The notes below the pieces were generated by a model. That model saw only the letters and a program-made list of their open reading frames with translations. It ran no database searches and was not told the DNA's origin. DNA of 64,000 bases from positions 1 to 64,000 of the forward strand of contig CAJTUI010000006.1 of the NCBI GenBank assembly GCA_910579705.1, given 5' to 3'. Below are positions 25,845 through 35,310 of the stretch, in pieces (position 1 is the stretch's first letter; each line of letters starts with the position of its first letter). The position numbers and the translations under genes are program-made. The DNA is from an uncultured Christensenella sp. (GTDB lineage Bacteria > Bacillota > Clostridia > Christensenellales > Borkfalkiaceae).

Positions 25845-27596
25845 TCAACCCCCTATATTGTCCCAGGTAGTGGACTGTATTTTACCCGCGGAATTATACT
25901 CAATTCTGTAAAGCATATTCGGCGTAAGCCTGACCGTCCCGTTCTGTACGGAAACGGCGTTGCCGTTAAAAACTCCGTCCGCGTACACGCCCGACTTAAC
26001 GGCGGAAATAGTTCCGTTTGAAAGACTGAGTGTTGCGTCCGCAGTAACGTACACGTCAAGGTGCCCGCCCATATCCAACGCGAACCCGAGCGCGCCCGCC
26101 GAAGTGGAAAACGCGACTGTTACGTTGGTTGAGCTTATCGTCTGCGCAATCTCCTGCTCCGCGTAATCAGACGCGACGTTGAAACAAATGAAGTCGTCGT
26201 TGTCGAGATTGTAAACTTCGAAGTCGACCGCTTTCAGCCCCGCAATCAGGCTTTGCACCTGCGGATAATGATTTTTGTAGGTAAACGCGCCGTACGTATC
26301 GTCGGCATATTTTATAATTCCCTGATCTATATCCGCCGCGTCGTTGGCAACATAGAACGGCGGAGTAAGCAAATCGTATATGGAATACCCGCCGTGCTGC
26401 GACACCGCCGCGAGTATAAGCGACGCGGTGTTTGCGTAATTGCCGTCGTTTTCCGCAACGTGCCCGAAGTTGTTCGGGATTTTTTCGGCGTACATAGAGG
26501 TTATGCCCTTCACGTTTTTAACGCCTGACATATAGCAGTCGTCGCCGATAATGTCTATACCTTCCAGCGCCTGCATTCTCGTCGCGAACGTGGGCGCGTC
26601 CTTAACCTCCGCGCCGTCGTAGACTCCGTTGCCCGAAGAGTTCTGGTTGTCGCCCTTGGTCGACGCTGCGAGGTTCACGCGCGTATACACCTGATAATTG
26701 GATTTCTTTACTGCCTTGCCCAGAGCGTTAAGGCTGTTGCAGACCTTTGTATACCCCTCTTCCGCGGTCATTGTCTGCCCCGTCTCCCGCGAAAGCACGT
26801 TGTACTTGCCTATGCGGTAGCGCACGAAAATGTCGGGCTCGTTGAGTATCTGTATGCCTATAACTGGCTTTTTCGCGCCGTGCGTGCTGTCGTACTCGTA
26901 AATGTACTCCATCATTTTTTCGACGGCGTTGGTTTCCCTTGCGATAAGGTTTTCGTTATCGAAATCGAGATACCACATTATGCCGTAGAAGTTCCAGAAC
27001 TCGCCCGTCCTCAACGCGTCGAATTTGGGATACGTTCTTCCGTCCCTCAAAATGTAGTCGGGAACGGTGTAAGAATGAGTGTCGCCGCACATATTCGTCC
27101 CATACCACAAGAATTCCATTTTAAGGTTGTACTTGTTTGCAAAGGTCATCATTTTATAGAGATAAGTATAGTCGAAAACGTCCTGCGCGATTTCCATTTT
27201 CGCCCATTCAACGGGTATCTGTACGCAGGTCACGCCAAGCTTCGCCGCCTCCGCAAACAACAGCTCTATCTTGCCGTAATCCAGCTTGTCGCAGTTCATA
27301 AGCGCGTCAACCCTTATCTGCGTGCCGACAAACAGAAAATCCTGCCCGCCGACTTTAATATGGTTTCCGAAATCGTTGGAAACGATTTCGGAAACCTTTA
27401 CGGCAGAACCGTCGTACACAGGGTCCTGCTTGTCGGGGTCGTCCAGTACGGGGGGCTTGATTTCCTCGGGAGGCAACACGGGCCCCGGCCCGGGCGGCGG
27501 CGCGGGAGTTTGCGCGCACGCCGCGAAAGGCACGGTCGCCGTCATTAACAGCACGGCCAAAGCCGTTACAATGCTTTTACTTAATTTTTTCATCAT
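25845..27596 (-). CDS. Clan GH-A-like glycosidase lipoprotein, paralogue 3
   Basis: First translated of the three paralogues. Signal peptide with lipobox PFAAC (Cys27) followed by a Pro-rich linker of about 30 residues that would lift the enzyme off the membrane. Proposed acid/base is Glu253 in GIQILNEPD and nucleophile Glu382 in HVAENDGNY; the motif FLWYGTNMCGDTHSYTVPDYI is shared almost exactly with paralogue 1. The C-terminal domain ends LYRIEYNS. Its ATG overlaps the stop of the Ig-like surface protein gene. It is predicted to be an active exo-glycosidase; the substrate is unknown. Confidence 0.8.
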   Translation of the reverse strand: MMKKLSKSIVTALAVLLMTATVPFAACAQTPAPPPGPGPVLPPEEIKPPVLDDPDKQDPVYDGSAVKVSEIVSNDFGNHIKVGGQDFLFVGTQIRVDALMNCDKLDYGKIELLFAEAAKLGVTCVQIPVEWAKMEIAQDVFDYTYLYKMMTFANKYNLKMEFLWYGTNMCGDTHSYTVPDYILRDGRTYPKFDALRTGEFWNFYGIMWYLDFDNENLIARETNAVEKMMEYIYEYDSTHGAKKPVIGIQILNEPDIFVRYRIGKYNVLSRETGQTMTAEEGYTKVCNSLNALGKAVKKSNYQVYTRVNLAASTKGDNQNSSGNGVYDGAEVKDAPTFATRMQALEGIDIIGDDCYMSGVKNVKGITSMYAEKIPNNFGHVAENDGNYANTASLILAAVSQHGGYSIYDLLTPPFYVANDAADIDQGIIKYADDTYGAFTYKNHYPQVQSLIAGLKAVDFEVYNLDNDDFICFNVASDYAEQEIAQTISSTNVTVAFSTSAGALGFALDMGGHLDVYVTADATLSLSNGTISAVKSGVYADGVFNGNAVSVQNGTVRLTPNMLYRIEYNSAGKIQSTTWDNIGG

Positions 27597-30496
27597 TCGT
27601 TCCCGTCCTTTTTCTTACGGAATATTACGTTCTTCTTCCACAGTACGAGCAATACCACGCCCGTTACTACTACCACGCCCGCAACGCAACCTACGATTAT
27701 CCAGACGAGAGAGCCGCCCGCTTTCTCTACGGTTATCGTCTTTTCAGCCGTCTGCTTGTTGCCGTATTCGTCCTCGGCGGTGACGGTTATCACGTACTCG
27801 CCTTCTGTTTCCGCTACGAACGCGTATCCGTCCGCCGCGGAGAGCTTGACCACCGTTCCGTCGGGCTTTTTAACGGTCACCGACACGTCGCAGGCGCTGT
27901 CGTCGGTAATCTTGATTTCGGGCTCGATTTTGCTTTGCAGCTCGTACTTCTCTTCCGCGCCTATCGTTATAACGGGCTTTTCGGTATCGGGCACGTTGAT
28001 TATAATTATCTGCTCGCCTTTGTTGGGCACGCTCTGTCCGTCGAGCGCGAGATAGGTAACCGTGTATATACCCGACTTTTCGAATTTGAAAGTATCGCCC
28101 GCCTTTACCTCTGCCGTCGTGCCGTCGGGCTTTTTAACGGTAATCGTTTTCGTTACCGCGTTTTCGCTGTAAACCGCGGAGATAATCGTAACGCTTTCGC
28201 CCTTGGCGTAAGTTTCTTTGTATTCGCCGCTAAGTTCTACCGTTACAGGCTCTACCGATTCCTTGCATTCTATTTCGAACTGTTTCTCGACCCTGTTTCC
28301 GTTCAGGCCGACGGTGGAAACGGTAATCGTATACACCCCGAGCGTATCGAAATCGCATACGGCGCTCCTGCCGTCGAAAGCGACTTCGGAAGTAGTTCCG
28401 TCGGGAGCGGTCAAAGTCAGTTTTAATTCCGTCGTTCCTCTTATATCTCTTGAATACGCGTCAACCGTAAGCGACTCGCCCTTTTTAATCATCTGCGGTA
28501 TATCGCTCTGAACGCTCAGATATGCGTCGTTCCATTCTACGGGAGCCGCCAGCGACTGGCCGTTGAACTCGGACAGAGTAAATTCATAGTACAAATCCGA
28601 GTCGGCGTTGAGGTTGGACGCTTCCAGCGCGACCCTGAAATTGGTCGAAGGGCACGCGTTAAGCCAGGTTTCGACAGCCTGCCAAACGTCCACTTTCTGC
28701 ATACCGCCCAGTCTTTCGCCCACAAAAGTTTCTTCCATATTGAAACCCATATGGAACTGACCGTCCACGTCCCCGCTCGTACGGGTAATCCAACCAGCGT
28801 CGGTATGGTCCGCGAAACTGCCCGCCGTGATCAGATACACGTTGCAGGGCCTGTCCCCGCCCGACTGGTTGAGCCATACGCGATACATAGCGTAATATGA
28901 GGGGTCGTCCGCGTTCACGATTATTAAACTTACGAAAGTGCAGCCGTTAACCGTGCCAGCCGAGTTGGTATCTTTTACGATATATTTAACGTCAAGTCCT
29001 TCTTTCAGGTCGTATACGCCGTTGAGATAAAACCGCTTATAGTTATCCCTTGTGCGCAATCTCACGCCTTCCGCAGTATAATCGGCCAACATTCTGTTGG
29101 TCTGGGGCTCTACAAACTCGGCCTTTTCAACTGCATTGAGCGTAAGCTTGACCGTAACAGGCTCGGAAACGGTCACGCCGCCCGAGTTAGTTATTTCGTA
29201 AACTACCTTGTAATCTGCCGAAACGAACTGAGAATCGATAAAATAACTGAACTTGCCCGCACTGTTTTCTTCGAGCGTGGCGACAAGAGTGTCCTCCGTC
29301 TCTTCGCCCGTTTTTACTTTATATAAGTTAAGCACGGTCGTAGCAACGCCCGTTTCGTCCGTGAACTCGGGCTTATCGAACGTTAAATACGAGAGATAAT
29401 CGACTGCGGCGTCCGCCAATTCGGGTAAATTAGTGATGTGCGGCGGCTCGATGCTGTTGATAACGTTGAAAGTGTACTCTTTCTCGGCGGAATTGCCCGC
29501 GGCGTCGGTTGCAATCAACGTAACTTTAAGCTCGCCCTCCGTCTGGGGAACGAACGTTTTTCCGTCGATAGCTTCCGCATCCCCGACCTTTACTTTATAT
29601 GTGACCTCGCCCAGCAGGTCGTACGCGTTTACGGGCATCGTAAATTCCACGCCCTTTTCAAGCGTTGCGGGAGGCACGGTTTTATCAAATACGGGCTTGA
29701 CCGTATCCGTGATGTTGCCGTCGGCGCTTGCAAGCGACTGTCCGTTTATTTCCTTTACCGTTATCTCGGTTGTGTTTGTAAAGCCGTTGTCGCCGTTTAT
29801 AAGAAAGTACACTTCCTCTACGTCGTTCAACTTCGCGCAACCCGCGGACGTAAACTCTTCGGTTCCCAGTGGTTTGAGTTCGCCGAGCAGAGTCGAAGAT
29901 ACAAAATTCGTCTTATCGAGCTGAATGAAGAACTCCGACGACTCGGTTGCGTTGCCGTCCAAAGCTGCTTGCGCGCCGCAGTCGTTCCAGTCGTTACCAT
30001 ATAAATGGTAGGAATGCGCGCCGTTCAATGCGCCCCAGGAATCCGTCCATATCCTGAGCATAGCCAGCTGGCTGTTGTCGACTTTGTTATGCATATAAAT
30101 ATCCAGCGCGTAACCGTTCTGCGACTGTGATATTTTATTACCCTCTTCGTCAAAAAATTTAGCAGAAATTTTCAATGTTATTTTGTCGTTCGTCCTGAAC
30201 GAAAAAGCGGCCCGCGAAACCTCGTCGTTGCCGGGGATACGCGCCTTGTACTTCCACGCCTCGCCGCCGCCGACGGTATCCGCGCCGGGAACGCCTAACA
30301 TTATACCGTTTCCAGTAATTTCGGGCGCGCCCTCGCCTTCGACGTTCTTTATAATACCTGCGGCGTCTACGGTGCTTGCGGCAACCTGTCCGCCCTCATT
30401 CCCTGTTTCTGCGTTGACTGCGATAAACGAAGCCGTCGTGCTGGTAACCGTTACGGCCGACAAAGCGGCAATAAGCAAACTTTTGAATTTGTTCAT
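27593..30496 (-). CDS. Large Ig-like domain surface protein with C-terminal membrane anchor
   Basis: Promoter-proximal gene of the glycan operon. Numbering from the upstream ATG of the frame: a signal peptide; a lectin-like beta-domain at about 45-265; Ig-like domains at about 270-360 (DTVKPVFD...TDAAGNSAEKEYTF) and 360-460; a second copy of the beta-domain at about 475-680 (both copies end in E-[IF]-NGQSLA); then three more Ig-like domains of the VKKPDGT type to about 930; and a transmembrane helix (SLVWIIVGCVAGVVVVTGVVL) with a basic tail. No sortase motif is needed. The downstream ATG at 30496, preceded by GGGGAAG, is preferred. It probably binds the glycan at the cell surface. Confidence 0.82.
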   Translation of the reverse strand: MNKFKSLLIAALSAVTVTSTTASFIAVNAETGNEGGQVAASTVDAAGIIKNVEGEGAPEITGNGIMLGVPGADTVGGGEAWKYKARIPGNDEVSRAAFSFRTNDKITLKISAKFFDEEGNKISQSQNGYALDIYMHNKVDNSQLAMLRIWTDSWGALNGAHSYHLYGNDWNDCGAQAALDGNATESSEFFIQLDKTNFVSSTLLGELKPLGTEEFTSAGCAKLNDVEEVYFLINGDNGFTNTTEITVKEINGQSLASADGNITDTVKPVFDKTVPPATLEKGVEFTMPVNAYDLLGEVTYKVKVGDAEAIDGKTFVPQTEGELKVTLIATDAAGNSAEKEYTFNVINSIEPPHITNLPELADAAVDYLSYLTFDKPEFTDETGVATTVLNLYKVKTGEETEDTLVATLEENSAGKFSYFIDSQFVSADYKVVYEITNSGGVTVSEPVTVKLTLNAVEKAEFVEPQTNRMLADYTAEGVRLRTRDNYKRFYLNGVYDLKEGLDVKYIVKDTNSAGTVNGCTFVSLIIVNADDPSYYAMYRVWLNQSGGDRPCNVYLITAGSFADHTDAGWITRTSGDVDGQFHMGFNMEETFVGERLGGMQKVDVWQAVETWLNACPSTNFRVALEASNLNADSDLYYEFTLSEFNGQSLAAPVEWNDAYLSVQSDIPQMIKKGESLTVDAYSRDIRGTTELKLTLTAPDGTTSEVAFDGRSAVCDFDTLGVYTITVSTVGLNGNRVEKQFEIECKESVEPVTVELSGEYKETYAKGESVTIISAVYSENAVTKTITVKKPDGTTAEVKAGDTFKFEKSGIYTVTYLALDGQSVPNKGEQIIIINVPDTEKPVITIGAEEKYELQSKIEPEIKITDDSACDVSVTVKKPDGTVVKLSAADGYAFVAETEGEYVITVTAEDEYGNKQTAEKTITVEKAGGSLVWIIVGCVAGVVVVTGVVLLVLWKKNVIFRKKKDGNE

Positions 30497-30521
30497 CTTC
30501 TTCCCCATTTTTTATTTTTTA

Positions 30522-30540
30522 TATAAAACAGTGTTTTATA
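30522..30540. promoter_or_regulatory. Perfect 19-bp palindrome, probable operator of the glycan operon
   Basis: TATAAAACA and TGTTTTATA flank a single G. It begins 5 bp downstream of the predicted -10 box, covering about +1 to +20, a classical repressor position, and lies 25 bp before the preferred start codon. Confidence 0.65.
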
Positions 30541-30545
30541 CTCAA

Positions 30546-30574
30546 ATTATATATTTTTATTAATTGCAAAACAA
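30546..30574 (-). promoter_or_regulatory. Promoter of the 12-gene glycan operon
   Basis: TTGTTT (30569-30574), 17 bp, TATAAT (30546-30551) on the minus strand. No other clear promoter was found before 12.2 kb, and the genes behind it are separated by 26 bp at most, which supports one long transcript. Confidence 0.65.
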
Positions 30575-30830
30575 TAACTCCCAGTAAACATAGCCAGAAT
30601 TGGTAATCGCTTTTTGACAGCCGCAACCAACCCTAAAAAACAAAAAAATGACCGAAACGGGCATATTTTTGACAACTATTTACAAAATATGGCCTTTTTC
30701 GGTCTGTTTCGGCCTGTTTTCAAGCCAACCACCCTGTCCGCATTATTAATTATTATCGATTTATGAAACCCGCGCATAGCCAAAATATATAATAATTTTT
30801 TGGTTTTGGGCTTTACGCCGAATTTGGGCA

Positions 30831-30864
30831 TAAAAAAGAGACCGGCTGAGTAACCGGTCTCTTT
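30831..30864 (-). terminator. Intrinsic terminator of the polysaccharide island
   Basis: Perfect 11-bp arms AAAGAGACCGG and CCGGTCTCTTT with an 8-base loop, followed on the minus strand by a T-run. It stands 30 bp after the flippase stop codon. Confidence 0.9.
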
Positions 30865-30894
30865 GGGCAATAACTTTTACAGTTATTAAAACTA

Positions 30895-32475
30895 TTAAGT
30901 TAAATCATTATTTTCAACTTTATGTCGTTTGACTTTGTTTGTCAGTTTCTTTAATGTTTTTGCAATATAATGCCGAAAATCTTTATCAACTGCTATAACT
31001 AAAATACAAGGAATAACCGCTATTCCTATCGAAATACACCCGTTTACAAATAATTCCTTCCAATCGCTTGAATACGATTGAAGGCTGAAATGTAACGCCA
31101 CAAGAGCAACAGTAAATAGACTTATAAATGAATAATTTCTGATAAAATATTTTGTTGTACGTATTCTAAAAGCATATTTACATAAAACGTGAGGTTCAAC
31201 TATATAACAAATGGTTAAATTAGTTATTATTGTAGCGACGATTACTCCGACTATTGCGAATTCGTCACCGAACAACCAAGAAAACAGAAAAACAAAACCT
31301 ATCGATAATCCTACATTAAGCAATCCCTCAAACAGGGGTTTCCACCTATCGTTATAAAATGTTCCTGTGGCATCTCTGAATAGAAATGTCGCCTGCCTCA
31401 TAAATTGGATAAAATAATTTAACGTAATAATAAATGAAACGGGTTTCATCAATACTAGGTCATCGACGTTTGAACAAAAACATAGTTCCACTAAATTGTC
31501 AATTACTGCGTAATACCCTAAAAAGAAGACAACGCCGATTATAAAGTTAAATGTATGAAAGAAATTGTAATATTTAACTACCGAATTAGAATCTTTTTCT
31601 ACATATAAATGTCCGATTATTGACGTCAATGGGGAGAAAAACAACATTATGACACCTGTCATAGCGGTCATAATAGTGGTATAATTTGAATACTTACCTA
31701 AAATAACAACGCCGATAAATGCCGATATGATGATGCTGTCAGCAGTATTAACCAATACGCTTCCAATTTTATGCATAAACAGCGCTTTTATATTTTTTAC
31801 TACTTCTTTTTTTGTTTCAACGTCAATGGATTGTTTATTTTTGATAATCTCGCTATGTTTCTTTCTTGCTATTATTTCGGTAATTATCCATTGCAACAAT
31901 ATAGCGATAATCTGACAAATCAGATATATTACAAATGAACGTTTAATAATCAAAACAATCATTTGCAAACCATATTGCAATAATAACCCCACAGACGAGA
32001 TTGTTGTTGTGATATAATTATTTTTATAGGCGTTTATCAGAGAAGTTTTAGAACTGAATATATACGATATAATTACAGATACCAAAACAAGACCGAATGT
32101 TAAATATATATTTATGTCTAAGTCATTGTAATCCGCTGCCAGAAATCTCAAAAATGGCATAATAATGCAACCACATAGCAGAATTATTATACCTATAATT
32201 AAATACAGCTTATTGAATAAATGATACAAGGCCGAGATTTTATCTTTATTGTTCTCCACAATAGGCTTGTACATACAATAAGTTATTGCTACGCCAACTC
32301 CAAGTTCTGCAACAGATAAAAAGCCTATTATGCTTATAAATAGAGAGTTTAGTCCGTTTGCCTCATTTCCTACATACTCAATTAAGAATCTTCTGACAAT
32401 TATACCTGATACGAGTAACAAGACTTTAAAAACTATAGAAACAATAACATTTAATAAAGCTTTTTTTTTGTCCAT
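30895..32475 (-). CDS. Polysaccharide flippase (Wzx-like)
   Basis: Membrane transporter of the MOP/PST superfamily that would flip lipid-linked repeat units to the outer face. It has 526 residues with about 12-14 hydrophobic helices; the N-terminus (VFKVLLLVSGIIVRRFLIEYVGNEANGLNSLF) and the following SIIGFLSVAELGVGVAITY are typical of the family. It is the last gene of the island, 23 bp after the SDR gene and before a strong terminator. The coding sequence is strongly AT-rich like its island neighbours. Confidence 0.9.
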   Translation of the reverse strand: MDKKKALLNVIVSIVFKVLLLVSGIIVRRFLIEYVGNEANGLNSLFISIIGFLSVAELGVGVAITYCMYKPIVENNKDKISALYHLFNKLYLIIGIIILLCGCIIMPFLRFLAADYNDLDINIYLTFGLVLVSVIISYIFSSKTSLINAYKNNYITTTISSVGLLLQYGLQMIVLIIKRSFVIYLICQIIAILLQWIITEIIARKKHSEIIKNKQSIDVETKKEVVKNIKALFMHKIGSVLVNTADSIIISAFIGVVILGKYSNYTTIMTAMTGVIMLFFSPLTSIIGHLYVEKDSNSVVKYYNFFHTFNFIIGVVFFLGYYAVIDNLVELCFCSNVDDLVLMKPVSFIITLNYFIQFMRQATFLFRDATGTFYNDRWKPLFEGLLNVGLSIGFVFLFSWLFGDEFAIVGVIVATIITNLTICYIVEPHVLCKYAFRIRTTKYFIRNYSFISLFTVALVALHFSLQSYSSDWKELFVNGCISIGIAVIPCILVIAVDKDFRHYIAKTLKKLTNKVKRHKVENNDLT

Positions 32476-32498
32476 TATTCCTCTACTTTTACAAAAAA

Positions 32499-33563
32499 TT
32501 AAAAAAATTTTTGAGCTTTTAAAATTTCTATCGTTCTATTTAAGCCGTTTTTTATATCATATTTTGCGGTCCAGCCAATACTTTTTAATTTACTGTTGTC
32601 AAGCCTTGCTTTCGATACTACGCTAAAACCCGTCCTTTCGGTTTCGTCGGGTAAATCATATATGACTTTTGTCCCTGCAATTTCAGCCAAAAGACTTGCA
32701 AGCTCTTTTAACTTAATATCTGACAACTCATCGGAAATATTGTACGCCTCGCCGCTCTTACCATCCAGCAAAATTTTTAGAATTCCTGATATCGCATCGA
32801 CAACATAAATATAAGAAAAATATTGATTCCCTTCACTTTTTAATACAATATCTTTATGTTCAATACAATTACCAATAAACTGTGATAAAGCTTTTGAATC
32901 ATTTGAAAGCATTGTAGGGCCGTAAGACCGTGTCAGTCTTACCACAACAGTATCAAGACTTTTTTGTTTCAAATATGCCTGACATAACGCTTCTCCGCAT
33001 CGTTTACTTTCAGGATAACCGGCTCGCAAGGTATTACTATTTATATATCCGCAATAGCTTTCATCAAATTTTTCTACATCTCCGCGATTTTCTCCGTAAA
33101 TTTCATTAGAAGATAAAAATAAAAATCTTTTAGTTTTATGTTCAACAGCAAACTTCAACAAATTGTTGGTACCGATAATATTTGTTGTTATTGTCCCTAT
33201 CGGATCTGTTGAATAAGCAACAGGGTGTGTGTTACTTGCTGCGTGAATAATATAATCAACATTACAATTAGGTATATTTATGAAATTTTCTTCTTTAATA
33301 ATGTCACAGGGAATAAATTTAAAATTATTTGAATCCCAGTAATCATCAAAACGACTTTGTGCTTTAACTTTATCACGCCCCAAAGCCAGAATATTACAAT
33401 TTAACCCCGGCTTATTCATTAAAACATCAATAAGGAAACTACCGATTAAGCCTGTGCTCCCTGAAATTAATACTGTCTTATTATTTAATTCGTCCCAGTT
33501 ATATTTTAAAGATAACACATAATTCAAATCTTCAAGATATAACTTGTTTTGCAACAATTTCAT
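32499..33563 (-). CDS. NAD-dependent epimerase/dehydratase (extended SDR)
   Basis: Nucleotide-sugar modifying enzyme of the extended short-chain dehydrogenase family. Rossmann glycine motif ISGSTGLIGSF near residue 33, FLSSNEIYGE (equivalent to the SS-E-VYG active-site segment), and the catalytic pair in GYPESKRCGE (Tyr-x-x-x-Lys). Length of 354 is normal. The gene directly follows a TarI/IspD-like cytidylyltransferase with no gap, so the two may make one CDP-linked sugar or polyol; the exact product cannot be stated. Confidence 0.85.
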   Translation of the reverse strand: MKLLQNKLYLEDLNYVLSLKYNWDELNNKTVLISGSTGLIGSFLIDVLMNKPGLNCNILALGRDKVKAQSRFDDYWDSNNFKFIPCDIIKEENFINIPNCNVDYIIHAASNTHPVAYSTDPIGTITTNIIGTNNLLKFAVEHKTKRFLFLSSNEIYGENRGDVEKFDESYCGYINSNTLRAGYPESKRCGEALCQAYLKQKSLDTVVVRLTRSYGPTMLSNDSKALSQFIGNCIEHKDIVLKSEGNQYFSYIYVVDAISGILKILLDGKSGEAYNISDELSDIKLKELASLLAEIAGTKVIYDLPDETERTGFSVVSKARLDNSKLKSIGWTAKYDIKNGLNRTIEILKAQKFF

Positions 33564-34280
33564 TTATTTCAACCAACTATCCTTGTCCGATTTCAAATAT
33601 GATTTAAACATTTCCAAATCATCTTTCGTCGTAAGCTTAATATTTTTTTCAGAACCGATAGCAAAATAAAGTCTTTCTCCCAATTCAACCATCATTGTGT
33701 TTGTATAAGATGAACCGTATATACCTATCTTCTTTTCAAAAGCTTCCTGATATGCCCAATTTAATTTACCGTATTTATAAGCTTGCGGAGTAGACACTCT
33801 GCGAAGCGTTTCTCTTGGTATATATTTAGTTGTTGAAACTTCGTCATCTATAACAAATATTTGCTCGTTATAAGGTAAAGAAGTAACTGCGTTCCCATAT
33901 TTTTTGCACTTTACAATAACATCCGTCAATACGCTGTCTTCAACCAAAGGGCGAATACCGTCGTGAATAATAACGACATCTTCGTCTTTACAAATATCTT
34001 TCAAGTTATAGACGCCATTTCGGATTGATTCTTGTCCTGTTTCACCGCCAGAAACGACCCATTTAAGTTTCATAATGTTAAATTGTTTAGCATAAGCACG
34101 TACGACATCATGCCAACCGTCTATGCATACAACCTCAATGGCATCAATTTGAGGATGTCTTTGAAAACTTTCCAGAGTATAAATTAAAACAGGCTTATCA
34201 TAAACATTTATAAATTGCTTGGGAATATCCTGTCCCATTCTATTACCGGATCCACCAGCAATAATTATAGCATAATTCAT
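33564..34280 (-). CDS. IspD/TarI-family cytidylyltransferase
   Basis: Transfers CMP from CTP to a polyol or sugar phosphate. The N-terminus AIIIAGGSGNRMGQDIPKQF is the nucleotide-binding signature; VIIHDGIRPLVEDSVL and STPQAY are further family motifs. Of the two family roles, ribitol-5-phosphate activation (TarI-like) is favoured over isoprenoid IspD because it sits in a polysaccharide island with a TagF-like transferase. Adjacent end-to-end with the SDR gene. Confidence 0.82.
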   Translation of the reverse strand: MNYAIIIAGGSGNRMGQDIPKQFINVYDKPVLIYTLESFQRHPQIDAIEVVCIDGWHDVVRAYAKQFNIMKLKWVVSGGETGQESIRNGVYNLKDICKDEDVVIIHDGIRPLVEDSVLTDVIVKCKKYGNAVTSLPYNEQIFVIDDEVSTTKYIPRETLRRVSTPQAYKYGKLNWAYQEAFEKKIGIYGSSYTNTMMVELGERLYFAIGSEKNIKLTTKDDLEMFKSYLKSDKDSWLK

Positions 34281-34310
34281 ATGAAATCTCCTTGTATAGG
34301 CGTTTGGAAG

Positions 34311-35291
34311 TTATCCAAGAATATTTTGATTGTTAATATATTTTTTTATTTTATTGTTGTATTTTTTTGTTATTTTAATAGCAAATTTACTATTACTCGT
34401 ACGAAAACAAGACTTAAAAAATTCAGATAAACTAATACCGAAACCGAATTCTTTTATAAATCCGAAATTAAATAAATTTTTAAAATGTCTGAAAAAGGAT
34501 CTCAGCTTTCTTCTCAATTTATTTTCACTACGTACATTATTACTATTCTGTGTAACTTCTATGTCGTTAGCGAGTAAAATCTTCTTATATAAAGTATCAG
34601 CACTTGTTCCGGAACTATAATCCTCTTTCCAACTTAATTTATTAAACGTGCCGAAATCAGCAATATCTGCCATATCGAAATCATTTTTTAAAATACTCGC
34701 CATATCAAAAATCCCGTATTCATAATATGGCAATTTATCTATCAGATTTCTGGCAATAATATTTTTATCATATATCGCATCCAGACAAAAATCTACTAAT
34801 AAATATGCAACTAACCGATTATGTTTTGACCAATAATTTTCAAAAGCAATGGATAGACATTTGCATACTTCATTTCCGGCCCTTCCACCAATAAGAAAAG
34901 ACGTCCATCTCCTATTGGCAATAGATTTGTCGTTTATATCTGCACCTTTCAAAGAATAAAACTCGCGCTCAAAAATCTCTTTCGGAATATCAGAAGTTAA
35001 ATAAATCGTGCTGTCTAACCAAAGTCCGCCGCGTTGAAATAAAATATTCGCTCTGATTATATCCGAAAAATGCGTAACAGAAAAATATCCTGTTTTAAAT
35101 TTTTCAGCTAAATTCTCAGATATATAAACCCACTCCGAATAATTATCTTTATCAAGAATTATAACATTTGCATCGCCGCAATTCTTTCTTATACTTTTGA
35201 TACAGGCTTTTACAAGAGGAGGCGCGTTCTCTTCCCCTTGCCACCACAAAACCCATATATAGTTTTCCTCTGTATGGTTATTGCTCTCCAT
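34311..35291 (-). CDS. Capsular polysaccharide synthesis glycosyltransferase (Caps_synth type)
   Basis: Glycosyltransferase with GT32-like features: YIWVLWWQGEENAPPLVKAC at the N-terminus, THFSDIIRANIL and the DxD-like GGLWLDSTIYL. About 326 residues. The ATG at 35291 is preferred over an upstream TTG; GGAAG precedes it. It adds an unknown sugar to the island's repeat unit. The C-terminal 80 residues are very basic and hydrophobic, which suggests membrane association. Confidence 0.82.
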   Translation of the reverse strand: MESNNHTEENYIWVLWWQGEENAPPLVKACIKSIRKNCGDANVIILDKDNYSEWVYISENLAEKFKTGYFSVTHFSDIIRANILFQRGGLWLDSTIYLTSDIPKEIFEREFYSLKGADINDKSIANRRWTSFLIGGRAGNEVCKCLSIAFENYWSKHNRLVAYLLVDFCLDAIYDKNIIARNLIDKLPYYEYGIFDMASILKNDFDMADIADFGTFNKLSWKEDYSSGTSADTLYKKILLANDIEVTQNSNNVRSENKLRRKLRSFFRHFKNLFNFGFIKEFGFGISLSEFFKSCFRTSNSKFAIKITKKYNNKIKKYINNQNILG

Positions 35292-35310
35292 AATGTTTAC
35301 TTCCAAAAAA

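Larger units (their letters stand above)
30509..30894. other. Intergenic region between glycan operon and polysaccharide island
   Basis: No gene seen. The right end holds the glycan-operon promoter and a palindromic operator (30522-30574). The left end holds the terminator of the polysaccharide island (30831-30864). Between them are AT-rich sequence and a spaced inverted repeat GACCGAAA (30650-30657) / TTTCGGTC (30697-30704), followed by a further TTTCGGCC. Confidence 0.6.
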
